A stretch of DNA of 64,000 nt from the NCBI GenBank assembly GCA_937873315.1, contig CALMQX010000034.1, positions 62,001 to 126,000 of the forward strand, in the 5' to 3' direction. This document shows, piece after piece, positions 26,348 through 36,021 of this stretch. This stretch comes from an uncultured Nostocoides sp. GTDB lineage: Bacteria > Actinomycetota > Actinomycetes > Actinomycetales > Dermatophilaceae. The notes below the pieces were generated by a model, which worked only from the letters and a program-made list of their open reading frames with translations, was not told the DNA's origin and did not search any database. The position numbers and the translations under genes were made by a program. Within the stretch, counting starts at the first letter, position 1; every line of letters begins with the position of its first letter.

Positions 26348-26373
26348 AGCCTCAACTTAGTCCCGCGTGGGCG

Positions 26374-27114
26374 TCAGGGAGTACGGCGTCGCAGAGTCAG
26401 GCTGCCCAGCGCCAACGAGACCACGATCCACCCCGCGACGATCAGGAGGGCCGACCAGGTATTCGGAAGCGGGTCGGAGTTGGTGGTGAGCTCTTTCATC
26501 GCGTCCACGGCATACGAGAGCGGCAGCACATCCGAGATCTCCTTCAGGCCGGTGGGCAGGGTGTCGCGACTGGCGAGCAGCCCGCACAGCAGGAACTGCG
26601 GGAGGATGAAGGCCGGCATGAATTGGACCGCCTGGAACTCCGTGCGCGCGAACCCGCTCGCCAGCAAGCCAAGCGCGGTACCGAGCAGGGCATCCAGCAG
26701 AGCGACCACGACGAGCAGCCACAGCGGGCCGGCAATGTCCAGGCCGCAGACCCAGACCGCGAAGGTCGTGGCCACGAGCGCCTGGATGACGGCCATGACT
26801 CCGAACGACAGGGCATACCCGAGCATGAAGTCACCCTTGCCCATCGGGGTGGTGAGCAGTCGCTCGAGGGTGCCCGAGGTGCGCTCGCGCAGGGTGGCCA
26901 CGCTGGTCACGATGAACATCACGACGGCTGGGAAGACACCGAGCAGGGGGGCTCCAATGCGGTCGAAGATCGGCACCGGCGAGTCCTTGTAGACCCAGGC
27001 CAACAGCCCAATCAGGACACACGGCACCACGATCATCAGCGCGATGGTGCGGTGATCACCGCGCAACTGGCGAAGGATCCGGCTCGCGGTGGCCAGCGTG
27101 ATGCGCGCACTCAT
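26374..27114 (-). CDS. ABC-2 type transporter permease
   Basis: 246 residues with six membrane helices. The ABC-2 exporter pattern is clear: RTIALMIVVPCVLIGLLAWVY, LRERTSGTLERLLTTPMGKGDFMLGYAL, then QFMPAFILPQFLLCGLLASRDTLPTGLKEISDVLPLSYAVDAMKEL. It pairs with the ATPase just upstream (4-bp ATGA overlap). The substrate is unknown; drug or lipid export is typical. Confidence 0.9.
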   Translation of the reverse strand: MSARITLATASRILRQLRGDHRTIALMIVVPCVLIGLLAWVYKDSPVPIFDRIGAPLLGVFPAVVMFIVTSVATLRERTSGTLERLLTTPMGKGDFMLGYALSFGVMAVIQALVATTFAVWVCGLDIAGPLWLLVVVALLDALLGTALGLLASGFARTEFQAVQFMPAFILPQFLLCGLLASRDTLPTGLKEISDVLPLSYAVDAMKELTTNSDPLPNTWSALLIVAGWIVVSLALGSLTLRRRTP

Positions 27115-27857
27115 GCCGCACTCCCCTGACCCTGTGCCTCGGCGCGGTCGATGAGCATGAGGAAAGCGCCCTCGGCGTCCGCGGCGCCGGTACGCGCCAA
27201 GAGTTCGGGCAGCGTGGAATCGGCGAGGATCTCGCCAGCCCGAATCAGCAGCAAGCGGTCGCAGCGGGTGGCTTCATCCATGACGTGACTGGAGACGATG
27301 ACCGTCCGCCCAGACTCGGCGAGCCGGCGGAAGATCGTCCACAGGTCGCGGCGCAGCACTGGGTCCAGGCCCACCGTGGGCTCATCGAGCACCAACACAT
27401 GCGGGTCGCCAACGAGCGTGCAGGCCAAGGATGCCCGGGAACGCTGTCCGCCACTGAGACGGCCGACCAGCGCATCTGCGTGATCCGCCAGATCGACGTC
27501 CGTGATGGCCTGGTCAACCGCGCCAGGCGGCGCGCCCACCACCTTGGCGAAGTACTCGACGTTGTCGCGGACGGTGAGATCGGCATACACGCTCGGCGCC
27601 TGGGTGAGGTATCCCACGCGCTGGCGCAGGGACTCGCTGCCCGCTTCCTGCCCCAGGACCTCGACGGTTCCCGAGTCGATGACCTGGACGCCGACGATGG
27701 CGCGCATCAGCGTGGACTTGCCGCCGCCGCTGGGGCCGATCAGCCCCACCAGTTGGCCTCCCGGGATGCTCACCGACAGGCCGGGGAGAACGAGCCGGGT
27801 GCCGCGCGTGACCCGAAGGTTGTCGATGACGATGGCTGGCTCCGACGAGTTATTCAT
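27111..27857 (-). CDS. ABC transporter ATP-binding protein
   Basis: 248 residues. Walker A GPSGGGKST (41-49), signature LSGGQ (134-138), Walker B VLVLDEP (154-160) and the switch His in VIVSSHVMDEA are all intact. Cytoplasmic partner of the ABC-2 permease. The ATG at 27857 is used, with AGGTG close upstream, and lies 13 bp after the TetR stop, so regulator and exporter form one operon. Confidence 0.92.
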   Translation of the reverse strand: MNNSSEPAIVIDNLRVTRGTRLVLPGLSVSIPGGQLVGLIGPSGGGKSTLMRAIVGVQVIDSGTVEVLGQEAGSESLRQRVGYLTQAPSVYADLTVRDNVEYFAKVVGAPPGAVDQAITDVDLADHADALVGRLSGGQRSRASLACTLVGDPHVLVLDEPTVGLDPVLRRDLWTIFRRLAESGRTVIVSSHVMDEATRCDRLLLIRAGEILADSTLPELLARTGAADAEGAFLMLIDRAEAQGQGSAA

Positions 27858-27870
27858 CACCTGATGAAAT

Positions 27871-28509
27871 CTAGTCTTTTGCCGGCTGACCCACAAGAGG
27901 GGTTCCCGCCGCGCTGCCGGTCTCGAGAATGCCTTGGATGGCCGGGCCGATCCGGGCTATCAGCTCCTCGGCGCACAGATCGCTGATCTCCGGTAGCCGG
28001 AGGATGTATCGCGTCATCGCCAGGCCCACCATCTGGGTGGTGACCAGGCCCACGCGCAGCTCGCGCTCCGCTGCCGTCAGCGTCGAGGTAGCCGGATAGG
28101 CATCCACGACGCGCGACATAATTTCCTGGGTGACGAACTCCCGAACCTGTTGAGCGGCTTCATGATTCGTCAACGTGGTGCGCACAGCGCCGATCAGGGC
28201 CGCTTGATTGGCCGGGTCGTCCCAGGTCTCGATGAAGACCGCCACCAGGCGGGCACCCAGGCCCTGCGGTGGCCCCTCAAGCGCGTGCATCACTCGCGCC
28301 CCAGGGTTGATAGGTACCGCCATGACCGCCGCGAAGAGGTCAGATTTGCCATCGAAATAGTGGTGTACGAGGCGGGGATCGACACCCGCGGTTCGGGCCA
28401 CGCCGCGGATCGACGTCCCGTCATATCCGGTGGCGGCAAACTCCGTGCGGGCGGCCTCCAGGATCAGGGCACGGGTGTTCTCCCCGCCCGGACGCCGTCC
28501 TCGCCTCAT
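27871..28509 (-). CDS. TetR/AcrR-family regulator of the adjacent ABC exporter
   Basis: 212 residues. The DNA-binding part is NTRALILEAARTEFAATGYDGTSIRGVARTAGVDPRLVHHYFDGKSDLFAAVM (about 11-62). The C-terminal domain is the common actinobacterial TetR_C type (ALIGAVRTTLTNHEAAQQVREFV). It is co-oriented and immediately upstream of the ABC genes, so local control is likely. It follows the TIM-barrel gene by 7 bp; I found no clear operator palindrome in that short gap. Confidence 0.87.
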   Translation of the reverse strand: MRRGRRPGGENTRALILEAARTEFAATGYDGTSIRGVARTAGVDPRLVHHYFDGKSDLFAAVMAVPINPGARVMHALEGPPQGLGARLVAVFIETWDDPANQAALIGAVRTTLTNHEAAQQVREFVTQEIMSRVVDAYPATSTLTAAERELRVGLVTTQMVGLAMTRYILRLPEISDLCAEELIARIGPAIQGILETGSAAGTPLVGQPAKD

Positions 28510-28516
28510 GCGTGCA

Positions 28517-29317
28517 CTATCCCACGCGGCTCACGAGGTGCAGTCGAGCGAACGCAAGCGCCTCGGCGAGATCGAGCTCACGCTGCCCCTCGTCGCTGCG
28601 ACGGGTTCCCACCTCGACCACGACATGCCCCGAAAACTGTTCCGCAGCAAGGGTTTCCAACACTTCGGCGCAGGGCTGCCCACCCCTGCCCGGCACCAGG
28701 TGCTCGTCCTTGAAGGACCCCATGCCATCGGCCAAGTGCAGGTGAGTGAGGCGCTCCCCCAGTGCGGCCACCATGGCGAGGGCGTCCGAGCCCGCGGTGG
28801 CCGTGTGCGAGAGATCCAAGGTCACGTGGTCGTAGGCCTGCGGAACCGGGTCCCAGTGCGGTGCATACGCCTCGAGCTCACGTTGCCGTGGCCCCCGCCA
28901 GGGGTACATATTCTCGACCGCCAGCACCATTCCGGTATCCGCTTCGCGCAATGCCACCCCTTCCACGAAGCCCGCGGCATACTCCTTCTGCCACCGGAAC
29001 GGCGGGTGCAGCACAACCGTGTCAGCGCCGACCTCGAGGGCCAACTCGATCGATCGATCGACCTTCTCCCAAGGATCACTGCCCCACACCCGCTGGGTGA
29101 CCAGCAGCGTGGGCGCATGGATGGAGACGATCGGTATGCCGCTGTGCTCGACGAGCCTGCGCAGCGCCCCAGCCTCCTGGGTCACCGGATCGGTCCACAC
29201 CATGACTTCGATGCCGTCGTAGCCAAGCCGCTCGGCGAGTGCGAAGGCGGAGGCGCAGTTCGTCGGGTAGCAGGAGGCCGTGGATAAGGCGACGTGAGCC
29301 GAGGAGGGCGTCAGCAT
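28517..29317 (-). CDS. Sugar phosphate isomerase/epimerase family TIM-barrel protein
   Basis: 266 residues of the AP-endonuclease-2-like xylose-isomerase TIM barrel. Metal-site segments appear as [50 protein letters not shown] and [10 protein letters not shown]. Substrate unknown. The ATG at 29317 follows the ppx stop by 2 bp, so the two are probably co-transcribed, an arrangement I recall from other actinobacteria. Confidence 0.83.
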   Translation of the reverse strand: MLTPSSAHVALSTASCYPTNCASAFALAERLGYDGIEVMVWTDPVTQEAGALRRLVEHSGIPIVSIHAPTLLVTQRVWGSDPWEKVDRSIELALEVGADTVVLHPPFRWQKEYAAGFVEGVALREADTGMVLAVENMYPWRGPRQRELEAYAPHWDPVPQAYDHVTLDLSHTATAGSDALAMVAALGERLTHLHLADGMGSFKDEHLVPGRGGQPCAEVLETLAAEQFSGHVVVEVGTRRSDEGQRELDLAEALAFARLHLVSRVG

Positions 29318-29319
29318 GC

Positions 29320-30249
29320 TCACTCCAGGTGGTCCAGCCGACGCAAGATGATCCCCTCCCGCAAAGCCCACGGGCAGATCTCAAGTTGGTCCAAACCGAG
29401 TAGGTCCATGGTGGCGTCGGCGACAATCGCCCCCGCGAGAAGTTGGTGGGCCCGAGCGCTGGACACCCCCGGCAGCTCGCCGCGTTCCGCCACGGACATC
29501 CGGGCGATCAGCGGCAGCTGCTCTTGGAGATCCACCCGGCGCAGTAGCCGCGCGGCATACATCCCTGCCGAGGACGGTGCTGCGCCGGTGATCCGCGCAA
29601 GCGAACGCATCGTCTTGGAGGTGCCGACCGCATGATCGGGGCTGCCGGCCTTGGCCAGCGGTCGCAGCTCGGCGGCGATCATGGCCCGCACGCGCTTGCG
29701 CGCCTCCCGCAGGGCGCCCTGAGTCGGCGGATCTCCAGGGAGCAGGTCCCGGGTGACCCGGCCGGCGCCGAGCGGCAGCGAGATGGCAATGTCGGGGTCC
29801 TCGTCCATGCCCTGGGCGAGTTCGAGTGAGCCCCCGCCGATGTCGGCCACCAGCAGGGTTCCCGCAGACCAGCCGAACCAGCGACGAGCGGCCAGAAAGG
29901 TCAGCCGGGCCTCGTCAGCGCCGGAGAGCACCGACAAAGCCAAGCCCGTGCTGCGCTGGACGTGCGCGAGGACCTCATCGCCATTGACCGCCTCCCGGAT
30001 CGCTGAGGTGACAAAGCCGGTGAGCTCCTCGCAGCCCTGGTCCTCGGCCACCTGCTGACATTCCTGCACAAAGGCGGTCAGTTGGTCCCGCCCGCTGTCC
30101 GCAATGCGATGGTCATCGGTGACGTGCTCAGAGAGACGCAAGACCACCTTGTGCGACATCGCGGGCAGCGGTTGCGCCCCGGATGAGTGCGCGTCGACAA
30201 CGAGGAGGTGCACCGTGTTGGAACCGACGTCGATGACTCCCAGGCGCAT
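29320..30249 (-). CDS. Ppx/GppA exopolyphosphatase-family protein
   Basis: 309 residues, the short two-domain actinobacterial form that lacks the HD-like C-terminal extension. [18 protein letters not shown] is the phosphate-1 loop, [14 protein letters not shown] and [16 protein letters not shown] follow, with [13 protein letters not shown]. It hydrolyses polyphosphate or pppGpp. Short mycobacterial homologues divide these roles, so the exact substrate is uncertain. TACCGT (30262-30257) ends 7 bases before the ATG. It is divergent from the cysteine-rich gene at 30304. Confidence 0.88.
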   Translation of the reverse strand: MRLGVIDVGSNTVHLLVVDAHSSGAQPLPAMSHKVVLRLSEHVTDDHRIADSGRDQLTAFVQECQQVAEDQGCEELTGFVTSAIREAVNGDEVLAHVQRSTGLALSVLSGADEARLTFLAARRWFGWSAGTLLVADIGGGSLELAQGMDEDPDIAISLPLGAGRVTRDLLPGDPPTQGALREARKRVRAMIAAELRPLAKAGSPDHAVGTSKTMRSLARITGAAPSSAGMYAARLLRRVDLQEQLPLIARMSVAERGELPGVSSARAHQLLAGAIVADATMDLLGLDQLEICPWALREGIILRRLDHLE

Positions 30250-30303
30250 AGGGCACACGGTAGTCGCTGCACGCAACACCCCCGGCCACATAGGGTGGGG
30301 CTC

Positions 30304-31185
30304 GTGGCTGAGACCCCAGACACGCGCGCCGACGAGACACCCCTGGACATTGCCCGCATGTGGGTGGAGTTCACCGACCCAGCGAATGCCGCGCAGCGAT
30401 TCCGTTGTGACCTCACCTGGCTGACGTCGTCGTGGACGTGCATCTTCGGTTCCGGCTGCCGCGGGATCTACGCCGACCGTCCGGACGACGGCTGTTGCAC
30501 CTTGGGTGCGCACTTCTCCGACCAGGACGATCTTGAGCGAGTTCGCGAGGTGGCCGAGACGCTCGGACCGGACGAGTGGCAGTACCACCCGGGACGCAAG
30601 GTCGAGCGGCTCAAGTCCTGGACCCAGAAGGAGGACGGCGTCCGCAAGACCCGCGTCGTTGACGGTGCCTGCATCTTCCTCAATCGGCCGGGCTTCCCCG
30701 CTGGCGCCGGATGCGCGCTGCACCAGCACGCCATTCTCACCGGCCGACCGCCGGTCGAGGTGAAGCCCGATGTCTGCTGGCAGTTGCCGATTCGCCGGTC
30801 CTATCGCACGGTGACCAGGCCCGACGAGAGCAGCTACCTCGAGATCACCATTGCCGAGTACGACCGGCGGGGTTGGGGGCCTGGCGGGCACGACCTCGAG
30901 TGGTACTGCTCGGGCAACCCTGAGGCGCACGTCGGTCGCGAGCCGGTCTATCGCTCGCAGCGGGCCGAGCTCACCGAACTCATGGGTGCGGCGGCCTATG
31001 CCGAGTTGGTCGTGCGCTGCGAAGCCCATATTGCGTACATCCGCCGTGCCCGAGCGGCTGGGGCACGGGCGTTGATCCCGCTCATGGTGCATCCGGCCAC
31101 GGTCGAGGCGGGCACCTTGGGTGGCCGGCGGGTTCGCGTGCGGCGCCAGCCAGCAGCCAAGCGCGCCCCGCGCAAGAAGTCGTGA
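30304..31185 (+). CDS. Cysteine-rich protein of unknown function (DUF3109/YkgJ-like)
   Basis: 293 residues with cysteines clustered as in zinc- or iron-sulfur-binding YkgJ-like proteins: [59 protein letters not shown] and [16 protein letters not shown] and CIFL are typical of that group. Metal binding is inference and the function is unknown. GTG 30304 is chosen because TAGGGT (30291-30296) ends 7 bases upstream; the longer frame would overlap the divergent ppx. Its stop overlaps the methyltransferase start by 4 bp. Confidence 0.7.
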   Translation: MAETPDTRADETPLDIARMWVEFTDPANAAQRFRCDLTWLTSSWTCIFGSGCRGIYADRPDDGCCTLGAHFSDQDDLERVREVAETLGPDEWQYHPGRKVERLKSWTQKEDGVRKTRVVDGACIFLNRPGFPAGAGCALHQHAILTGRPPVEVKPDVCWQLPIRRSYRTVTRPDESSYLEITIAEYDRRGWGPGGHDLEWYCSGNPEAHVGREPVYRSQRAELTELMGAAAYAELVVRCEAHIAYIRRARAAGARALIPLMVHPATVEAGTLGGRRVRVRRQPAAKRAPRKKS

Positions 31186-31862
31186 TCCGCAGCCCCAACA
31201 TCTGGGACACCCCGCAGATCTACGAAGTCGAGAATGTGGCCTCTGATCAGGCCGGCGCGATCGACTCGAGAATCATTGCGCTGCAGGCCTTCTCTGGCTC
31301 CGTCGTGGTCGATCTTGGGTGCGGCTCGGGGTTTCATTTGCCGCGATTCGCGGGGTATGGCGCCCGCGTGATCGGCGTCGAGCCGTACGGCCCGCTGGTG
31401 GCCGCGGCCCGCGATCGAGTTCGGCGCGAGGGCGTACCCGCGGAGGTCCTGGCGGGTTCAGCCGACGCCCTGCCACTCGCGGACAACTCGGTGGACCTGA
31501 TCCATGCACGGTGGGCGTACTTCTTCGGCGGCGGCTGTGAGCCGGGGATCGCCGAAGCGGCCCGCGTGCTGCGACCTGGCGGACTGCTCACCGTGATTGA
31601 CAATGACGCGACGCGGTCGACCTTCGGCTCGTGGTTTCGATCCGCGTACCCGGCTTACGATCCCATTGGAGTGCAACGCTTTTGGGATCGTCAGGGCTTC
31701 GTCACGGAGCACCTAACGATCTGGTGGACCTTCAGCTCTCGAGAGGATCTTGAGGCTGTCGCCCGGATCGAGTTGCCACCCGAGGCCGCAGAACGAGCGC
31801 TCGCTGCGCATGAAGGCACGACCGTGGACTACGGGATTGCGTTGCGCTGGAAGCGGTTCTAA
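31182..31862 (+). CDS. Class I SAM-dependent methyltransferase
   Basis: 226 residues. [39 protein letters not shown] is the SAM-binding core, followed by [29 protein letters not shown] and [17 protein letters not shown], as in Methyltransf_11. Target unknown. It starts with GTG overlapping the preceding stop by 4 bp (GTGA), so it is coupled to the cysteine-rich protein. Confidence 0.88.
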   Translation: MIRSPNIWDTPQIYEVENVASDQAGAIDSRIIALQAFSGSVVVDLGCGSGFHLPRFAGYGARVIGVEPYGPLVAAARDRVRREGVPAEVLAGSADALPLADNSVDLIHARWAYFFGGGCEPGIAEAARVLRPGGLLTVIDNDATRSTFGSWFRSAYPAYDPIGVQRFWDRQGFVTEHLTIWWTFSSREDLEAVARIELPPEAAERALAAHEGTTVDYGIALRWKRF

Positions 31863-31868
31863 GAGCGG

Positions 31869-32843
31869 TCAGCTCGCGATGGCCGGCAGATGCACCCCGG
31901 CCATCATGCACCGGGCTGAGCCACCAGCGTGCTCGATGGTGGGGACGTCGACAGTGAGGACATCGACCCAGGAGTCGACCGCCGACCGTGAGCGGCGGCT
32001 CAATGACCGCCACCCCCGCGAGGACATCACCAGTAGGGCCGCGCCCGAGCCACGGACCTCAAGGGCATTGCCGGCAAACTCACCAACCTGTTCGTGGGTC
32101 AGGCTGATGACGTGGCGACCGGCGGCTTCCAGTTCATCGCGCACGATGCGGCGGTCGAGATCCGAAGCGATGGCATCCAGGCACACCAGGGCCACATCGG
32201 TGCCGACCGCCATCATCACATTGGTGTGATAGATCGGGTGTCCCAGGCGGTCCACTGCGTCGAAAACCACTGCGCGATAACCGTGGTCGCTGCAGAACTG
32301 TCGCAGCAAGGTCTCGTTGACTCGATGCGAACGACAGACGTAGGCCACCCGGGTGTCATGGTCAAGGACGAGGACACCGGTCCCCTCGAGGTACTGGCCA
32401 GCCTGCTCCCAGGCCGAGTAGTCGCGGACATGAGTCACGGCATACTGCCCGCGCAGGGTGTCCACGATGTCGGTGCGACGCTCGCCTCGGCGGTTGCGGG
32501 CCTTCATCGGATACAGCGTGAGGGCACCATCGTCGTGTGTGCTGAACCAGTTGTTGGGGAAGACCGAGTCCGGGGTCAACCGACCGGTGTCCTCGAAGAG
32601 ATGCACTCGCACGCCGCGGTCAGTGAGGCGGTCGGCCATGATCGAGACTTCGCGATAGGCCGCCTGGGCAACCGCACGCTCGTCGCCGCGGGGAGCGGTC
32701 ATGTAGGTGTTGTCGCCACACTCGGCCAGGTTCGGGGCGAAGAGATGGGGGCGGACCATGACGACCGCGGCCGGAGCCTGCTGGCTGCCTCCGCCGGAAC
32801 CACCCAATCGGGGCGCGGGTGCGTCGATCACCGTCATGGTCAT
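31869..32843 (-). CDS. ctlX: CtlX, citrulline utilisation hydrolase / amidinotransferase-fold protein
   Basis: 324 residues of the guanidino-group-modifying superfamily. VVMVRPHLFAPNLAECGDNTYM opens the fold, SVFPNNWFSTHDDG holds the Asn/His substrate site, YHTNVMMAVGTDVALVCLDAI has the catalytic His, and SARCMMAGVHLP near the C-terminus has the catalytic Cys. CtlX cleaves citrulline in Francisella; substrate here is by family. It is divergent from an Lrp regulator 96 bp away, which suggests amino-acid-responsive control. Confidence 0.85.
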   Translation of the reverse strand: MTMTVIDAPAPRLGGSGGGSQQAPAAVVMVRPHLFAPNLAECGDNTYMTAPRGDERAVAQAAYREVSIMADRLTDRGVRVHLFEDTGRLTPDSVFPNNWFSTHDDGALTLYPMKARNRRGERRTDIVDTLRGQYAVTHVRDYSAWEQAGQYLEGTGVLVLDHDTRVAYVCRSHRVNETLLRQFCSDHGYRAVVFDAVDRLGHPIYHTNVMMAVGTDVALVCLDAIASDLDRRIVRDELEAAGRHVISLTHEQVGEFAGNALEVRGSGAALLVMSSRGWRSLSRRSRSAVDSWVDVLTVDVPTIEHAGGSARCMMAGVHLPAIAS

Positions 32844-32927
32844 GATGGTGAGGCACCGAGACTGTCGTCACCATGCCTTCTCCGTCCGCAATTCGGCCAC
32901 GAGGTGCCCATTATGGTCAGGCGTTTG

Positions 32928-32933
32928 TACACT
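32928..32933 (+). promoter_or_regulatory. Probable -10 box of the Lrp gene
   Basis: TACACT ends 6 bases before ATG 32940, so the transcript is probably leaderless. This favours ATG 32940 over the in-frame ATG at 32910. Confidence 0.45.
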
Positions 32934-32939
32934 TTGGTC

Positions 32940-33368
32940 ATGATTGCGCTTGACAGCCTCGACCGCGCCCTCATCGCGCGGCTGCGGGCCGACGGCCGCG
33001 AACCGGTGGCCACCCTCGCCAAAGAGTTGCATGCGGCACGCGGGACGATTCAGTCCCGGATCACGCGACTGCTCAGCGAGGGTGTGATTCGGCGCTTCAC
33101 TGTCGAGCTGGATCCCGGGCTGGAGATGCAGACAGTGCGCGCGCTCACGACGATCGCCTTGACCGGCACGACCTCGCGAGCGGTGCTGCCGGCGCTGCGA
33201 GCGATCCCGGCAATCCGCTCTGTGCACACCACCAATGGCACCTGGGACCTGGTTGCCGAGGTGGTCACCGGCAATCTCAGCGAACTCGACGGCGCACTGG
33301 GAGCGATCCGCGCCATTCGTGGCGTGAGCACGACGGAGACCTCGATCCTGCTGGCCTCGATCAGCTGA
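32940..33368 (+). CDS. Lrp/AsnC-family transcriptional regulator
   Basis: 142 residues. The N-terminal helix-turn-helix is LDSLDRALIARLRADGREPVATLAKELHAARGTIQSRITRLLSEGVIRRFTVEL. The C-terminal RAM ligand domain includes RALTTIALTG, LRAIPAIRSVHTTNGTWDLVAEVV and IRAIRGVSTTETSILLASI. These regulators respond to amino acids. It is placed to control the divergent ctlX. Confidence 0.88.
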   Translation: MIALDSLDRALIARLRADGREPVATLAKELHAARGTIQSRITRLLSEGVIRRFTVELDPGLEMQTVRALTTIALTGTTSRAVLPALRAIPAIRSVHTTNGTWDLVAEVVTGNLSELDGALGAIRAIRGVSTTETSILLASIS

Positions 33369-33421
33369 CGTGAGGGCGGCCCAGTCCGCGGCCACCCTGG
33401 CAGATCGGTGAGCACCTGCGC

Positions 33422-34294
33422 TTAGGCGTCGAGGTCAAGCGCAATGTCGAGGATCGGCGAGGAGTGCGTCAGCCCGCCGACGGACATGTAATCGCAGCCG
33501 GTCGCGGCGTACTCGGCGGCCACCTCAAGGGTCAGCCCCCCAGTCGCCTCGATCTCGACGGCTTCACCGGTCGCCCGGACCGCCTCGACGGTGGCGCGCA
33601 GCAGCTCCGGAGACATGTTGTCGCACAACAGGAATCGCGCGCCTGCCCCGACCGACTCCAGTGCCTCGGCCGTAGTGGTCACCTCAACCTGGATCGGCAC
33701 CTCGGGGAAGCGCGCTCGCACTGCGTCATAGGCTGCCGTCAAGCCGCCGGCGGCAAGCTTGTGGTTGTCCTTGATCATCGCCACGTCATACAAGCCCATG
33801 CGCTTGTTGGTGCCCCCGCCGCAGCGGACCGCGTACTTCTCCAGCGCCCGCATTCCCGGCGTGGTCTTCCGGGTGTCCAGCACCAGACACGAGGTGCCGG
33901 CCAACTGGTCCGCCCAACGACGGGTATGCGTGGCCACCCCGGAGGTGCGACACAGGATGTTCAGAATCGTTCGCTCCGAGACCAGCGTGACCTGCGTGGA
34001 ACCGCGCACGGTGGCGAGGTGGTCACCGCGCTTGACCCGGGCCCCGTCCTCGACATGCACCTCGACCTCGGGGCGGGCGGCGCCCATTCGCGAGGCCACT
34101 GCTGCAAGCACCAACTCGATCACCGGTAGCCCTGCGACCACCCCATCGGCCCGAGCAATGACATGCGACAACGACGTCTGCGATACCGGGATCGTTGCGG
34201 TCGTCGTCACATCGACGCCATCACGAAGATCCTCATCGAGCGCAGTCTCGACAACGCGCCGTGCTTCAGCATCGGGGAACCCAAAATCCGTCAC
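33422..34294 (-). CDS. nadC: NadC, quinolinate phosphoribosyltransferase (decarboxylating)
   Basis: 290 residues; makes nicotinate mononucleotide from quinolinate and PRPP in de novo NAD synthesis. ALDEDLRDGVDVTTTATIP, RTILNILCRTSGVATHTRRW, LDTRKTTPGMRALEKYAVRCGGGTNKRMGLYD, MIKDNHKLAAGG and VEIEATGGLTLEVAAEYAATGCDYMSVGGLTHS are all canonical. The GTG start overlaps the nadB stop by 4 bp. Confidence 0.95.
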   Translation of the reverse strand: MTDFGFPDAEARRVVETALDEDLRDGVDVTTTATIPVSQTSLSHVIARADGVVAGLPVIELVLAAVASRMGAARPEVEVHVEDGARVKRGDHLATVRGSTQVTLVSERTILNILCRTSGVATHTRRWADQLAGTSCLVLDTRKTTPGMRALEKYAVRCGGGTNKRMGLYDVAMIKDNHKLAAGGLTAAYDAVRARFPEVPIQVEVTTTAEALESVGAGARFLLCDNMSPELLRATVEAVRATGEAVEIEATGGLTLEVAAEYAATGCDYMSVGGLTHSSPILDIALDLDA

Positions 34295-36006
34295 GACAGT
34301 CCCTTTCCATCCGCAGGTCGTTCACTCACCGTCGGCAAGCCGTCCGCGTCCACTTCGATGCTTTGGCGCACCACGAAGCGCCGATCATCCTGGTCCGGAT
34401 AATCGAGACGGACATGCCCACCACGAGTCTCCTCGCGCCGACTCGCCAGCAGGGTGAGCACCTGGCCAAGGTGCAGCAGGTTTGACGTCTCCCACGACGG
34501 CGGGCCGGGTTCGGCGACGGAGGGAGGCAATGCCGCCAACTCGTTGAGCACGGCCATCGTCTCGCCTAGCGCCTCACCCGAGCGCACCGGACCCGAGCCT
34601 CGCGTCATTGCGCGCTGGAGGCCCAGTCGATGATGCGCGTCCAGGAGATCGGCTCCGTCGCGCCCACGCGCGGCCTCGCGCAAGGGCAGGGTGCCCGCTG
34701 GAATGCGGGCAGCGATGTCGTCGGCAATGCGGTGGGCAAAGACCAAGCCCTCCAACAGCGAGTTCGAGGCCAGCCGGTTGGCCCCATGGACGCCCGTGCA
34801 GGCGCACTCCCCGCACGCATACAACCCATCGATGGAGGACCGGCCCACAAGGTCCGTCTCCACCCCACCGGAGGCGTAGTGCTGCGCCGGGGCGACCGGC
34901 AAGAGTTGGGTGGCAGGGTCGAAGCCCAATTCTCGGCACCGAGCCACGATGGACGGAAAACGCTCCGCCAGGAAGTCAGCGCCCAGGTGCCGCGCGTCCA
35001 ACCAGACGTGATCGCGATCCTGCTCGCGCATCACTCGCAGGATCGCCCGCGCGACGACATCACGCGGGGCCAGATCCGCCAATGGGTGCTCGCCCTGCAT
35101 GAAGCGTCGCCCGGCGTCGTCCACAAGGAAGGCACCCTCGCCACGGACGGCCTCGGAAATCAGCGGCTGTTGTCCGGTCGAGCCTTCGCCCAGGAAGAGC
35201 ACCGTGGGGTGGAACTGGACGAACTCCAGGTCCGTGATCCGGGCACCAGCCCGCAGCGCCGCGGCCATGCCATCCCCGGTAGCGACCGGCGGATTGGTCG
35301 TCGAGGTGTAGATCTGCCCCAGTCCGCCCGTGGCCAGAACGACGGCCCGAGCGAATGCCGCACCGACGCCGTCGACCTGGCCCTCGCCGATCACGTGCAG
35401 CGTCACCCCGCAGGCAGCGCCATCTGCGGCGGTCAGCAGGTCAACGACCAGTGCGTGTTCGATGACCTCAATGCCGGGGTCCTCCTGGACTCGGCGAAGG
35501 GCCTCGATGAGGGCGCGCGAGATCTCCGCACCCGTGGCATCGCCTCCGGCGTGTGCGATCCGGTCGCGATGGTGTCCCCCCTCCCGGGTCAGTTTGATCT
35601 CACCATCGTCTTCGCGGTCGAACTGGGCTCCGAGAGAGACCAATTCACGAACTCGATCTGGCCCCTCGGTCACCAGGGCCCGCACCGCGTCGACATCGCA
35701 CAAGCCCACCCCGGCAACCAGCGTGTCCTGCAGATGGTCTTCCGGTGAGTCGTCCGGATCGAGCGCGGCAGCGATGCCGCCCTGCGCCCAGGCCGTGGAC
35801 CCGGCCGAGAGCACCGTCTTGGTGACCAGCAGAACCCGGCCGACCTGTTCGCGCAGACGCAGCGCACAGGTGAGTCCGGCGATACCCGAACCCACGACGA
35901 TGACATCAGCGGTGGTCGTCCACCCGGCGGGTGGCGCGGTCAATCGGCGGGGAATGGGCTGGCAGGGCAGCGGCAGCGCCAGGGAGGCCGACATAGGCGT
36001 GGTCAT
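34291..36006 (-). CDS. nadB: NadB, L-aspartate oxidase
   Basis: 571-residue FAD enzyme oxidising aspartate to iminoaspartate, the first step of de novo NAD synthesis. VIVVGSGIAGLTCALRL binds FAD; AQGGIAAALDPDDSPEDHLQDTL, TREGGHHRDRIAHAGGDATG, VQFHPTVL and ACTGVHGANRLASNSLLEGLVF are diagnostic, and a C-terminal helical domain follows. The quinolinate synthase gene nadA, also needed, is not in the window. ATG 36006 is used; an alternative ATG lies four codons inside. Confidence 0.94.
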   Translation of the reverse strand: MTTPMSASLALPLPCQPIPRRLTAPPAGWTTTADVIVVGSGIAGLTCALRLREQVGRVLLVTKTVLSAGSTAWAQGGIAAALDPDDSPEDHLQDTLVAGVGLCDVDAVRALVTEGPDRVRELVSLGAQFDREDDGEIKLTREGGHHRDRIAHAGGDATGAEISRALIEALRRVQEDPGIEVIEHALVVDLLTAADGAACGVTLHVIGEGQVDGVGAAFARAVVLATGGLGQIYTSTTNPPVATGDGMAAALRAGARITDLEFVQFHPTVLFLGEGSTGQQPLISEAVRGEGAFLVDDAGRRFMQGEHPLADLAPRDVVARAILRVMREQDRDHVWLDARHLGADFLAERFPSIVARCRELGFDPATQLLPVAPAQHYASGGVETDLVGRSSIDGLYACGECACTGVHGANRLASNSLLEGLVFAHRIADDIAARIPAGTLPLREAARGRDGADLLDAHHRLGLQRAMTRGSGPVRSGEALGETMAVLNELAALPPSVAEPGPPSWETSNLLHLGQVLTLLASRREETRGGHVRLDYPDQDDRRFVVRQSIEVDADGLPTVSERPADGKGLS

Positions 36007-36021
36007 GGGGTAATCGACTCC

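Noticed and set aside
25247..26992. Plus-strand open frame of about 580 codons opposite proC, proline dehydrogenase and ABC genes
   Set aside because: It spans three well-supported minus-strand genes and their junctions.
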